Below are positions 44,466-53,559 of a DNA stretch of 64,000 bases, piece by piece. The position numbers and the translations under genes were made by a program. How positions within the stretch are numbered: position 1 is the stretch's first letter; every line of letters starts with the position of its first letter. The notes beneath the pieces were generated by a model, which worked only from the letters and a program-made list of their open reading frames with translations, was not told the DNA's origin and made no database searches. This DNA comes from Bacillota bacterium (GTDB taxonomy: Bacteria > Bacillota > Clostridia > Lachnospirales > Lachnospiraceae). The stretch spans positions 1-64,000 of the forward strand of contig JAEWMT010000101.1 of the NCBI GenBank assembly GCA_023393095.1. The letters are read 5' to 3'.

Positions 44466-45257
44466 TTATTTATAAAATTCTTTCATCTCTGCAAGCTTCT
44501 GATCCGGATATTTATGAATTGATTTTACATCGTCAATTCCGTATTGGCTCAGTATTTCTTTAAAGTATAGTTTAATTCCTTCTTTAGAAATAATTTTATT
44601 ATTAAACTTATCTCTCGAAATCTTTATCAACGATTTTTCATAGTTCGATAATGCTTTCAATGCATTAGGGCCATACCATAGGAAGCTATCCACAACGGTA
44701 TCAATCAATTCAATCTCTTCTAATTCAAGGAATTCCTCTACCCCTTCCAGGGTATGTATGCCACACTTTTGCATTGCATGGAATAGTTTTAAGTAAGGTT
44801 TATGTTCACTATTTACCCCGCACTCCTCTTCGAATATGTCTTTCTCATATAAAGCTAATGAAAAGGCCTGTGCATAATAAAGTAAATACTGGACATATCC
44901 AGCGCAAATATCTGCATTACATTTATTAACGATATAGTATGCTACAGTATAAATTTTAGTAGACATAATCTTAGATAACGCTGCTCTTTTACTCTTTTTG
45001 AATGCTACTCTGGTTAAATTCTCCTTTTTTTTGCACAACAAATCATAATAATAATCTGGATCATCCAGAATTTTTCTTAATCTGCTGGAATATTCACTGG
45101 TTGGCACATCACCATCCATATAACGGATAATGGTTGTTTCCCCCCAACCAAGTAACTTTGCCAGCGGTTTCTTACCTATCCGATATTGATCTAAAATCAA
45201 CTTAATCTCATCGGTGGTAATAATCACTTCGTTTTCTAATTCAATTGTAGTGCTCAT
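44466..45257 (-). CDS. HTH regulator with a Panacea (DUF4065/SocA-like) domain
   Basis: A 263-residue protein: an N-terminal helix-turn-helix (IGKKPLAKLLGWGETTIIRY, residues 27-46) and a C-terminal region with YIVNKCNADICAGYVQYLLY and AQAFSLALYEKDIF, which matches the Panacea antitoxin domain. Panacea proteins are antitoxins paired with many unrelated toxins. No partner toxin frame adjoins it: the neighbours are typA and an AI-2E transporter. GAGGAG lies eight bases upstream of the ATG. It is either an orphan antitoxin or a regulator that reused the fold. Confidence 0.75.
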   Translation of the reverse strand: MSTTIELENEVIITTDEIKLILDQYRIGKKPLAKLLGWGETTIIRYMDGDVPTSEYSSRLRKILDDPDYYYDLLCKKKENLTRVAFKKSKRAALSKIMSTKIYTVAYYIVNKCNADICAGYVQYLLYYAQAFSLALYEKDIFEEECGVNSEHKPYLKLFHAMQKCGIHTLEGVEEFLELEEIELIDTVVDSFLWYGPNALKALSNYEKSLIKISRDKFNNKIISKEGIKLYFKEILSQYGIDDVKSIHKYPDQKLAEMKEFYK

Positions 45258-45365
45258 ACTTATACTCCTCAGTTAATAATGGTATCTTCTGTTTAATATA
45301 TCAGAATCATTTTACCATTGTTTTCCTCATTTGTATAGGTAACTTTTTATTTATTTAAAAATTTT

Positions 45366-46493
45366 TTAAAATTTTCTAAATTCATTGATGTCATTTGCTA
45401 TCACTTTAAAGCCTCTGATCATACGATCAAACATACCTACCCGGTATAGATTTACTAAAACCATGCCAATTGGAATTCCAAGAATCATGCCTGTAATGCC
45501 ATATAATTTATAGCCGACAAACAATAGAATCAAAGTTGCCAGCGGATGAAGTCCGATACTGTCCCCCACCATTTTAGGCTGTAATATCTGCTTTACAATC
45601 TGGCAGATCACGTAAATAACCATCAGCCCAACTGCTCTTATATAATTACCTGAAATCACTTCGATTGCTGCCCAAGGCCATAATATCGCTCCTGTTCCAA
45701 AAACCGGGAGGAAATCCAGAAAAGCTATTCCAAGGGCAAACAAGAAAGAATAGCCCACCTGTAGAATTTCAAAGCCCGCGAACATGATTACCGTCAGAAT
45801 CAACATGATTTTAAATTGCGCTTTAAAATATCCACCAAAGGCTGATTTAAAATTATCGTAAATCAGTCTCCAGTAAATAAGGAAGGAAGCCGGCAGATGT
45901 TTTTTCAATCCTGCTGATAATTCCTCTCTATTAGATGTAAAAAAGTAAGCTGATAGAATTGTTATGATGGTATAGAGAAATATTTCTGCAACATTCTTAG
46001 CCATAAGGCTGACACTGTCAAAGGATAGAGAATTTTTACGATTCGCCATATTGTTAATATCATTGTTAATACCTACGATAAAACCATCAATCGTATTACG
46101 AATTCCTTTTGGTAGTGTTTCAGATCTTTTTTGAAGATAGACGGAAAAATCATTTAACTTTTTCCCTAATTCATCCACTATTATTGGTAGATTTTCCATT
46201 AATTCCTTGGCTTCTTTAAATAAAATCGCTCCTAAGAGAGCCATAATTCCGACGATTGCTAAAATGACGGTTACTATAATGATTGCGGAACTATGTTTTC
46301 GTCTAAGCTTTAGCTTTTTCCCCAGAAAATTAACAAGAGGATTTGCAATCATAGAGATAATCCAGCCGATAATAATCGGCATAAAAAAACTAATCAAACG
46401 TGGCAGCAAAAATAACAGAAATAAGGCTACAACGATAAGAATAATAAAATTAATCATTATTTTCACATAGGTCTGTATTCTTGAATTCTTCAT
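45366..46493 (-). CDS. AI-2E family transporter (YtvI/PerM-like)
   Basis: A 375-residue membrane protein with about eight helices: MKNSRIQTYVKIMINFII at the N terminus, VNFLGKKLKLRRKHSSAI near helix 3, and GFEILQVGYSFLFALGIAFLDFLP plus GPxxG-type GTGAILWPW, then LQPKMVGDSIGLHPL toward the end, all typical. Members export small molecules, Na+ or autoinducer; the substrate is not clear. GGAGGG before the ATG at 46493 fixes the start. The frame upstream to 46523 is ignored. The YtvI name is used for similar sporulation proteins; whether that is its role is not shown. Confidence 0.88.
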   Translation of the reverse strand: MKNSRIQTYVKIMINFIILIVVALFLLFLLPRLISFFMPIIIGWIISMIANPLVNFLGKKLKLRRKHSSAIIIVTVILAIVGIMALLGAILFKEAKELMENLPIIVDELGKKLNDFSVYLQKRSETLPKGIRNTIDGFIVGINNDINNMANRKNSLSFDSVSLMAKNVAEIFLYTIITILSAYFFTSNREELSAGLKKHLPASFLIYWRLIYDNFKSAFGGYFKAQFKIMLILTVIMFAGFEILQVGYSFLFALGIAFLDFLPVFGTGAILWPWAAIEVISGNYIRAVGLMVIYVICQIVKQILQPKMVGDSIGLHPLATLILLFVGYKLYGITGMILGIPIGMVLVNLYRVGMFDRMIRGFKVIANDINEFRKF

Positions 46494-46920
46494 AATTCCC
46501 TCCGTAACTTTATTGATAGACAAGGAAACGATTTAAATTTCAACCCACCTTGATAAGTTTTACAATAAACTTAGTATATTATAACTTTATTGCACATTGT
46601 ACCTAGTAATACTTAAGCTTTCTTATTTTTTATTATCTCATATACTTCAGGAAAAACAAAACATTAATTTTATATCTTTGTTATCTTTGTCATAGTTAAA
46701 TTTAATATCTTTACTAAAATATTATTAATACAGTTTGATTTCATATTCTACAGATATAATACATCCTTATGTTTAAACAGTAGTAAGTGATTCACAGAAA
46801 TTATGCAGTATACATCGATTCGCATATATTTGTCTCGTATTTACTATGATTTTAGCATAGCATTATCATAAAATACACCTCGTATCATCCTTACCTGAAC
46901 TATAGTATAATGTTATCCAA
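46494..46920. other. Intergenic, no gene seen
   Basis: About 430 AT-rich bases between the transporter start and the permease stop codon; no open frame with a ribosome site and no strong hairpin. Confidence 0.5.
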
Positions 46921-47763
46921 TTATTTTCTACTCAGTGGCTTAAAAAATAGTGTAGTAAAGAAAATGACAGAAGAGATGATAACGATAGTCGGACCTACTG
47001 CCGTGCCCGCATAATATGAAAATATTAATCCCATAATTCCGGAAAACATTGATATCATTATTGAAAACAAATGATACTCTCTTACATTTGCCGACATATT
47101 TCTGCTTGCAGCTGCCGGTAATATTAATAAAGCATTGATAATCAGAATCCCCACCCATTTCACTGAGGACATGACAATAATTGCAATAAGCACGCTGAAG
47201 ATATCTTCCATCGCCTTGATATTAATTTTTTTACTTCTTGCAAGTGACTCATTCACACTGATGGCAAGAAGTTTGTTAAAGCCTAAGAACCAGAACAGAA
47301 TGGTTATTACAAATATGATTAATAACATGCTGATTTCGGATACTTCAATACTTAAGATATCTCCTACCAATAGAGCCGAATATTTTGAAAAGCTGCCGCT
47401 TCTTGATAGTATGACTAAACCGATTGCCATACTTAATGAAGCGAATACTGAAATCACCGTATCCGTAGATACCGTTTTTCTACGATTGATTCGATTCAAA
47501 AAGAGGGCGAAACATATGGCAAATATCAACATGGAAATATTGATATTGACAATGCCAAGTAATGTCCCGAAAGCGACTCCGGTTAATGCCGAATGTCCTA
47601 AGGCATCTGAAAAAAATGCCATACGATTATTCACTATCATAGTTCCCAGTATTCCAAACAACGGAGTAATGATTAATACAGCAACCAGAGCGTTTTTCAT
47701 AAAATCAAATTTCACCCAGGAAAAAGGCAGTACTGTTTCTATGATCTTATATAATACATCCAT
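46921..47763 (-). CDS. znuB: Zinc/manganese-type ABC transporter permease
   Basis: A 280-residue membrane protein of the ABC-3 family with about eight helices. The conserved GTMIVNNRMAFFSDALGHSAL segment and the cytoplasmic helix region of SVKWVGILIINALLILPAAA are typical of metal-uptake permeases. GGAGG six bases before the ATG at 47763; the earlier in-frame start (47784) precedes the site. It follows the ATPase gene, with the 153-base repeat at 47798..47950 in between, so translation is not coupled. The metal is inferred as zinc or manganese from the family. Confidence 0.88.
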   Translation of the reverse strand: MDVLYKIIETVLPFSWVKFDFMKNALVAVLIITPLFGILGTMIVNNRMAFFSDALGHSALTGVAFGTLLGIVNINISMLIFAICFALFLNRINRRKTVSTDTVISVFASLSMAIGLVILSRSGSFSKYSALLVGDILSIEVSEISMLLIIFVITILFWFLGFNKLLAISVNESLARSKKINIKAMEDIFSVLIAIIVMSSVKWVGILIINALLILPAAASRNMSANVREYHLFSIMISMFSGIMGLIFSYYAGTAVGPTIVIISSVIFFTTLFFKPLSRK

Positions 47764-47797
47764 CGTTATCCTCCATCCTCTCAATCAAATATCTTAT

Positions 47798-47950
47798 TAG
47801 GTAATTGCGAAACTATATAGTTTTTGTAATTGTATACACAGCAGATACATATTTCTCCGCTCCAACGCTTCCTTCGGGCTTAACTTCCGCTCCGAAATAG
47901 TATTTGCTGTGTATACAATATCTGTAATTTATGAGTTTCGCAATTACCTA
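47798..47950. repeat. MITE-like element, copy 1, inside the zinc ABC operon
   Basis: Ends TAGGTAATTGCGAAACT and AGTTTCGCAATTACCTA are exact complements, leaving TA outside each end. The inside carries ATTGTATACACAGCA and GCCCGAAGGAAGCG. It separates the ATPase gene from the permease gene and its first base pair supplies the stop codon of the former. Confidence 0.85.
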
Positions 47951-48715
47951 AAATACCTTATGGAATTCTTCACTATTCAAAACCTCGGATGGAGTTCCTT
48001 CTTTCACAATAACTTGATCTAATAGAACAACATGATCCGCATATTTTCTTACAAATTCAAAATCATGGGATACAATAATCATCGCCAGATCATAATGACT
48101 CTTGAGCTTTGCAATATTTTCATAAAATAGCTGCAGTCCTTTATGATCAATACCTGAAACAGGCTCATCCAATAACAGTAAATTCGGAATGGGAGTTATA
48201 GCAATTGATAAGAGAACCCGTTGAAGCTCCCCACCGGACAAGTCGCAGACCCGTTTGTCAATTAGCTCCTGAGCTTCAAAAATAGACAACTGTTCTTTCA
48301 CTTTCTTGTAAACCTTGGTATTCTTACTTAAGAATACAGGCCAATTACTGATATATCCTGAAAATAAATCATATACACTGATCGGTGAATTCTTATCCAC
48401 ATTAAAATGCTGGGGCACATATCCGAGCCTCAGTCTTTGTAACGAATTGCTCTTTAAATCTATGAATTCAATATTTCCTTCATGCTTACACTCACCAAGG
48501 ATTGCTTTGATCAGTGTTGATTTACCTGCACCGTTCCTTCCGATTAGTACGGTAATTTTACCACAATGGATATGCAGATTAATATGATCAATTATGGTTT
48601 GGTTCCCATCTTTGACACTAATCCCTTTTATTTGAATACAGTGGAGACCGCAGGCTGCTTCATTACGCTTTGCTGATACAATTCTTTTATGAGATAAACT
48701 TGTCCCTATTTTCAT
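47948..48715 (-). CDS. znuC: Zinc/manganese-type ABC transporter ATP-binding protein
   Basis: A 255-residue ATPase with Walker A GRNGAGKST, signature LSGGELQRV, Walker B LLLDEPVSGID and switch His in IVSHDF. An N-terminal extension of about 30 residues before GISVKDGNQTII is unusual. The ATG at 48715 has GGGAG six bases upstream; an earlier start at 48751 is less supported. The stop codon TAG at 47948..47950 is formed by the repeat that follows, so the gene may have ended differently before insertion. It pairs with znuB and znuA. Confidence 0.88.
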   Translation of the reverse strand: MKIGTSLSHKRIVSAKRNEAACGLHCIQIKGISVKDGNQTIIDHINLHIHCGKITVLIGRNGAGKSTLIKAILGECKHEGNIEFIDLKSNSLQRLRLGYVPQHFNVDKNSPISVYDLFSGYISNWPVFLSKNTKVYKKVKEQLSIFEAQELIDKRVCDLSGGELQRVLLSIAITPIPNLLLLDEPVSGIDHKGLQLFYENIAKLKSHYDLAMIIVSHDFEFVRKYADHVVLLDQVIVKEGTPSEVLNSEEFHKVF

Positions 48716-48775
48716 AATTATCTCCCATCTGCCATCGAATTTGGATATCACAACAACCTTTCCATATATATAACT

Positions 48776-49888
48776 CTAATTCGTAGCTTTCTTCAATATA
48801 TTCAAATTACGCTGCATTGCTTTAAAATAGGAATCTTTCGATCCGTCCCCTGTTACAATTGAGTCAATTACGTATACATTGGCATTGGTTTCCTCTGCAA
48901 TCTGTCTTGGTATTGCATCACTATATTGCTCCTCTGTAAAAAGATATCTGATGTTCTTCTCCTTAACTCCCTTAACGATATCCGCAATGTTTCCTGCACT
49001 CAGTGATGTATCCGGTTCTATCTCCACTGAGAATGCAATCTTCATTCCAACCCTTTCAGCAAGATAAGCAAAGGCTTCATGGAAGATAACTGCCTCATTG
49101 CTTTTTACAACTACACCATTGGGATTATTATCAATACTACCTTGCTGACTGTCGTTGGGAAGTATTAAATTGCCAGATATACTCTTCCTAATGTCTTCAA
49201 CGCTGGTATTGATATTTTGTACTCCCCCCATATACTTCTTGGCGTTCTCACTTATTTTCTTAGCAACGGAATCTGCTTCCTTTTTCGTAAATACCTTCGA
49301 TGATTTGATGTAATTAATTATTCCATCTCGGACATTCTCTATCTGCTTCTCATATAGCGATGGATCTAACCAAACATGAGAGTTGTAGCTTATATTCTCT
49401 ACGCTTGATATCGCTTCGGCTCCATTTTCTAATACTTTGGCTCCGCCCACTGAATCTTCAATTTCATCCTCTGATGCTTTGGGTCCTTCTTCCCCATCTT
49501 CGAGCATTGTAATGCCCTTACTTGCATCAACAATCGTAAGATCTGGGTAATTTGCAGTGATATCCTCTAGAAAACCTTCCATACCTCCACCGTTAATTAC
49601 CAAAACATCAGCTGTAGCTATTGTCTTCATATCCTCTGCCGTCAGCTGATAATCATGAAGACATCCGGTATTACGATTAATTAAGCTAGTAATTTCAATA
49701 TTATCTGTCTGATCAGCCAGATTAAGACCTATCAGATAGACTGGATAAATTGTTGTAACGATATTTATTTTATCACTACTCTTCATCGCTTCAAGGTCGG
49801 ATTTGGAATATGCCAGTTTTGTAAAAATCGCGCCCATTGCAGCAATTATAACCATTGTCATAAGCAAATATATTAGTTTACTTTTCAT
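48776..49888 (-). CDS. znuA: Zinc-type ABC transporter substrate-binding lipoprotein-like protein
   Basis: A 370-residue periplasmic-binding-like protein (ZnuA/AdcA family) with an N-terminal hydrophobic segment acting as signal or anchor; there is no lipobox cysteine. Metal-binding motifs: a His in GCLHDYQLT, SHVWLDPS and FHEAF, with a terminal acid in PDTSLSAG. Between residues 110 and 145 lies an acidic loop (EDGEEGPKASEDE) rather than the usual His-rich loop. AGAGG six bases before the ATG at 49888. First gene of the operon, with a strong promoter and operator just upstream. Confidence 0.88.
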   Translation of the reverse strand: MKSKLIYLLMTMVIIAAMGAIFTKLAYSKSDLEAMKSSDKINIVTTIYPVYLIGLNLADQTDNIEITSLINRNTGCLHDYQLTAEDMKTIATADVLVINGGGMEGFLEDITANYPDLTIVDASKGITMLEDGEEGPKASEDEIEDSVGGAKVLENGAEAISSVENISYNSHVWLDPSLYEKQIENVRDGIINYIKSSKVFTKKEADSVAKKISENAKKYMGGVQNINTSVEDIRKSISGNLILPNDSQQGSIDNNPNGVVVKSNEAVIFHEAFAYLAERVGMKIAFSVEIEPDTSLSAGNIADIVKGVKEKNIRYLFTEEQYSDAIPRQIAEETNANVYVIDSIVTGDGSKDSYFKAMQRNLNILKKATN

Positions 49889-49903
49889 GTGTTTCCTCTC
49901 TAA

Positions 49904-49918
49904 TTGCAAATCATTTGC
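49904..49918 (-). promoter_or_regulatory. 7-1-7 palindromic operator upstream of znuA
   Basis: TGCAAAT and ATTTGCA around one central base, the geometry of Fur/Zur-family boxes. It lies just downstream of the predicted transcription start, between the -10 box and the ribosome site, where a bound repressor would block the operon. The base sequence differs from the Bacillus Zur box, so the identity of the regulator is an inference. Confidence 0.5.
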
Positions 49919-49926
49919 ATTTACCC

Positions 49927-49955
49927 ATTATATTATAATTATTACCAACTGTCAA
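49927..49955 (-). promoter_or_regulatory. znuA promoter
   Basis: TTGACA and TATAAT with a 17-base spacer, read on the minus strand; both boxes match the consensus exactly. Confidence 0.8.
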
Positions 49956-50094
49956 CTTGTTTAGACTATTTGAAGCAGATGTAAAGTGGTTGTGAGTAGT
50001 AATAATCAAATAGAAGCACCCACTAATAACTTATATTCTTGCCTTGTAAAATTAAAAGTTTTATGCTATTATTTCACTTGATTAAAAGTTAGCT

Positions 50095-50230
50095 TCCAAT
50101 TTCAGGTGTTTACTCCCCATATCAAGGGTGTAAATTATGATATCAAGATTTTTCACAAAGTGAATTGAAGAAAGCAATTCACAACAAATAACATGCTGAC
50201 GCCCAAATTCGCGGTGCATCAGCAGAATGG
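50095..50230 (+). promoter_or_regulatory. Structured leader of the ECF S component gene
   Basis: Two consecutive stems lie before the ribosome site: GTGAATTG / CAATTCAC at about 50159-50181, and TGCTGA / TCAGCA at about 50193-50223, the latter with CGCC and GGTG inside. The second stem stops a few bases before GGAG. It may be a riboswitch or translational control element; the class is not recognised. Confidence 0.4.
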
Positions 50231-50239
50231 AGACCAACT

Positions 50240-50752
50240 ATGAATAATAACAAAATAATTAAATTAGTAACCGCCGGACTGTTCGCTGCAATTACCTGCG
50301 TAGTTACAATGTTTCTTCCAATTAAAATACCAGTAGCAAACGGCGGTTATATTCATCCCGGTGATGCATTCGTATTACTATCCGGAATTATATTAGGACC
50401 GCTTTATGGTGGAATTGCAGCAGGAATCGGCTCCATGTTATCTGACCTTTTTCTCGGTTATGTAATCTATGCGCCCGCCACTCTGGTTATTAAAGCACTA
50501 GCTGCCATCGCTGCTGCTTATGCTTATCGTCACATTAAAAAAGGCTCCGTTATCATTTCTGGTATTTTTGTCGGTATTGTTGTAACCGTATGCTATTATA
50601 TATATGAATGTTTCCTTTTAGGAAATCTTATATCTCCACTGATTAACGCCTCATTTAATCTTATACAGAATATTATGGGAATTGTATTAGGTGCAATTAT
50701 TCTTCCTTTACTTATGAAAGTACCTCAGATAAAGGGTATGATTGAGGAATAA
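50240..50752 (+). CDS. ECF transporter S component
   Basis: A 170-residue membrane protein with about six helices. The segment NGGYIHPGDAFVLLSGI and GPLYGGIAAGIGSMLSDLF, then YAPATLVIKALAA, are typical of S components of energy-coupling factor transporters for vitamins. Its ATPases and EcfT are not in this window, so it must share a common energising module. The substrate is unknown. GGAG precedes the start after a hairpin leader. Confidence 0.88.
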   Translation: MNNNKIIKLVTAGLFAAITCVVTMFLPIKIPVANGGYIHPGDAFVLLSGIILGPLYGGIAAGIGSMLSDLFLGYVIYAPATLVIKALAAIAAAYAYRHIKKGSVIISGIFVGIVVTVCYYIYECFLLGNLISPLINASFNLIQNIMGIVLGAIILPLLMKVPQIKGMIEE

Positions 50753-50863
50753 GATTGATAAGAAATTGAATCGTAGTTTACTGATTTTTTAAACATACTC
50801 AAACTATAAATAAAAGTAATAGATATTATTAGTTTAATTAAAGTTAATTCAATCGATCTACTG

Positions 50864-50892
50864 TTGACTTATTACGACAAAGCTCCTATAAT
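50864..50892 (+). promoter_or_regulatory. pflB promoter
   Basis: TTGACT and TATAAT with a 17-base spacer, immediately upstream of the riboswitch. Confidence 0.75.
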
Positions 50893-50898
50893 TTAGTT

Positions 50899-50995
50899 AT
50901 ATCGGAACTGGCGGATATGTGGGTTACCACGAGGGACCGATAGCAGTGCTTCCTACTATCGTGAAGCCGGATTAGAATGTCGACCGCCTGGGCAA
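50899..50995 (+). promoter_or_regulatory. ZTP riboswitch (pfl motif)
   Basis: The conserved pieces appear in order: CGGAACTGGCGG, GTGGG, ACCACGAGGGACCG, GTGAAGCCGG, and the diagnostic CCGCCTGGGCA. It is named after pfl genes, and here it lies before a pyruvate formate-lyase gene. The 3' part overlaps the terminator stem, so ZTP binding is expected to prevent termination. Confidence 0.93.
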
Positions 50996-51016
50996 GAACA
51001 GCTCAGGCGGTTTTTT
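50983..51016 (+). terminator. Riboswitch-controlled terminator
   Basis: ACCGCCTG / CAGGCGGT stem and six T residues. Its 5' side is the aptamer's own CCGCCTGGGC sequence, which makes it mutually exclusive with the ligand-bound fold. Confidence 0.9.
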
Positions 51017-51149
51017 GATGCCTTTATTTAAAAGCATGGAAGATTTGCCACCAGCAACATGTATCCCTAGTACATGTAAGCGTTACTGTTCTTTATTTTC
51101 ATCAGTTGTAGATGTGTGTTATCGCTTAAGCAGCAGAAATGGAGGAAAT

Positions 51150-53375
51150 ATGAATGCATGGTATGATTTTAACCCGGGCAAATGGCAGGCAGAAATTGAT
51201 GTCAGAGATTTTATCTTAAATAATTACACCCCCTATGAGGGTGATGAAAGCTTTCTTGAACCGGCAACCAGCCGTACTCTGACTCTGAATGAGAAGTATA
51301 AGGAGCTTTCTCTGATTGAACACGAGAAAGGAGTTCTATCCATTAATACAGATAAGGTTAGCTCCCTTTTAACCTATGAGCCCGCTTACCTTGATAAGGA
51401 GAATGAAATCATATTTGGATTTCAAACAGATGCTCCCTTAAAAAGAGGTGTGAATCCTTTTGGCGGAATCAGAATGGCACGGCAGGCATGTGAAGCATAT
51501 GGCTATACACTATCCGAGGAGGTAGAAGAACATTTTAGGTATCGTACCACTCATAATGATGGTGTGTTCCGTGTCTATTCGCCAGAAATGAGAAAAGCAC
51601 GTAAAAGTGGTGTGATCACCGGTCTACCCGATGCTTACGGCAGAGGCCGCATCATTGGTGATTACCGAAGAGTCCCTCTGTATGGTATTGACTATCTAAT
51701 CAAACAAAAGGAAAATGATAAATTAAACTTAAGCTATGCTTTCATGGATGAGGAGAATATAAGAACCCTAGAGGAGTTATATCGACAGATTGACTTCTTA
51801 AAGCAGTTAAAGGAAATGGCTCTTAGTTATGGTTTTGATATCTCAAGGCCAGCCACTAATGCAAGAGAAGCAGTACAATGGCTCTATTTTGCCTATCTTG
51901 GAGCTATCAAAGAACAGAATGGAGCCGCAATGTCCTTAGGACGAACCTCCACCTTCTTAGATATTTATTTTGAACGCGATCTTAGAAAAGGTTTAATTAC
52001 TGAAATTGAAGCTCAGGAAATTATCGATCAGTTTGTACTTAAGCTACGTATGGCTAGGCAATTACGTACACCGGAATATAATGAACTATATGCCGGAGAT
52101 CCTACCTGGGTAACAGAATCCATCGCAGGTATAACCGAGGATGGACGAAGTATGGTAACTAAGAATAGCTATCGTTTTCTTCATACCCTAACGAATCTTA
52201 CACCAGCCCCAGAACCTAATCTTACGGTGTTATGGTCTAACAAGCTTCCAAAGACATTCAAAAATTACTGCGCTAAGATGTCCATAGAAACCGATTCCAT
52301 TCAATATGAAAATGATGACCTAATGCGAACAGATTATGGCGATGACTATGGAATTGCCTGCTGCGTATCAGCCATGCGGATAGGAAAGCAGATGCAATTC
52401 TTCGGTGCCCGCTGTAATCTTGCAAAGGTTCTCTTAATGAGCCTTAATGGTGGTAAGGATGAAAAAAGCGGCGAACAGATTGGTCCGCAGACGATAAGCT
52501 TTGAAGATGATAAAGTACTTGAGTACGACAAAGTTATGGAGCATTTCCTTCCGATGATGGATTGGTTATGCGAGCTTTATGTCAATACGATGAATGTAAT
52601 CCATTACATGCATGATAAATACGCTTATGAGAAGCTACAGATGGCTCTTCATGATACTAAGGTTGAACGGCTTATGGGCTTTGGAATTGCCGGTTTATCC
52701 GTCGTAGCAGATTCCTTAAGTGCAATCAAATATGCGAAAGTAACTCCAATTAAGGATTCTCGTGGTATCATCTCGGATTTTAAGATTGAAGGGGAATACC
52801 CTGCCTTTGGTAATGACGATGACCGAGTCGATCAAATCGCAAAAATGTTGACTGATGAATTCATCACACGTCTTAGAAAGCATCCAGCCTATCGTAATGC
52901 CAAACACACATTATCCATTCTAACCATAACAAGTAACGTTGTATACGGAACGAAAACCGGCTCAACACCAGATGGGCGAAAAGGCGGTTCACCCTTTGCA
53001 CCGGGCGCCAACCCTATGCATGGAAGGGATGTCAAAGGAGCACTTGCTTCTCTCATTTCTGTATCCAAATTAAATTATGATAACTGCAAAGATGGCATTT
53101 CCTATACATTTACTATCACACCGGATACTCTGGGCAAAAGCCAGCCAGAACAGATCAATAATCTTACTGCTTTAATTGATGGATACTTTACGAAAATGGG
53201 GCATCATATTAATGTCAATGTACTGAATCGTGAGCTGCTTCTTGATGCCAAGGCTCATCCTGAGAAGTATCCAAATCTAACAATAAGGGTATCAGGCTAT
53301 GCAGTACGATTTAATTCCTTAAGTTCTAAGCAACAGGACGAAGTTATCGCTAGAACGTTTCATTCTAAACTATAA
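51150..53375 (+). CDS. pflB: Pyruvate formate-lyase (formate C-acetyltransferase)
   Basis: A 741-residue glycyl-radical enzyme converting pyruvate and CoA to acetyl-CoA and formate. Catalytic C404-C405 (IACCVSAM) and the radical Gly716 in RVSGYAVRF are present. The long reading frame opens at 51015, but GGAGG four bases before the ATG at 51150 identifies the start; the upstream part is the leader between riboswitch and gene. Length near the E. coli enzyme (759). The usual activating enzyme gene (pflA) does not follow. The riboswitch ties expression to purine/folate status. Confidence 0.96.
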   Translation: MNAWYDFNPGKWQAEIDVRDFILNNYTPYEGDESFLEPATSRTLTLNEKYKELSLIEHEKGVLSINTDKVSSLLTYEPAYLDKENEIIFGFQTDAPLKRGVNPFGGIRMARQACEAYGYTLSEEVEEHFRYRTTHNDGVFRVYSPEMRKARKSGVITGLPDAYGRGRIIGDYRRVPLYGIDYLIKQKENDKLNLSYAFMDEENIRTLEELYRQIDFLKQLKEMALSYGFDISRPATNAREAVQWLYFAYLGAIKEQNGAAMSLGRTSTFLDIYFERDLRKGLITEIEAQEIIDQFVLKLRMARQLRTPEYNELYAGDPTWVTESIAGITEDGRSMVTKNSYRFLHTLTNLTPAPEPNLTVLWSNKLPKTFKNYCAKMSIETDSIQYENDDLMRTDYGDDYGIACCVSAMRIGKQMQFFGARCNLAKVLLMSLNGGKDEKSGEQIGPQTISFEDDKVLEYDKVMEHFLPMMDWLCELYVNTMNVIHYMHDKYAYEKLQMALHDTKVERLMGFGIAGLSVVADSLSAIKYAKVTPIKDSRGIISDFKIEGEYPAFGNDDDRVDQIAKMLTDEFITRLRKHPAYRNAKHTLSILTITSNVVYGTKTGSTPDGRKGGSPFAPGANPMHGRDVKGALASLISVSKLNYDNCKDGISYTFTITPDTLGKSQPEQINNLTALIDGYFTKMGHHINVNVLNRELLLDAKAHPEKYPNLTIRVSGYAVRFNSLSSKQQDEVIARTFHSKL

Positions 53376-53559
53376 TTTATACTTAGTATGGCTAATTAAA
53401 CGTAAGTGTATAATTATCGAGTATGTTGCACTAAAAAACTAGAGTGAAAAGCTGTGGTGTAATAAAATATCAGTCCATCAATTAGAGTAATTGTCTCTAG
53501 TTATTGGACTGTTTGTTTTTTACAGAACTCTTGCACTTTCTGTTACCATGGTTAATCCA

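Noticed and set aside
51015..51149. N-terminal extension of pyruvate formate-lyase
   Set aside because: The frame is open from the terminator of the riboswitch, but GGAGG before 51150 and the family's start at MNAWYDF place translation there.
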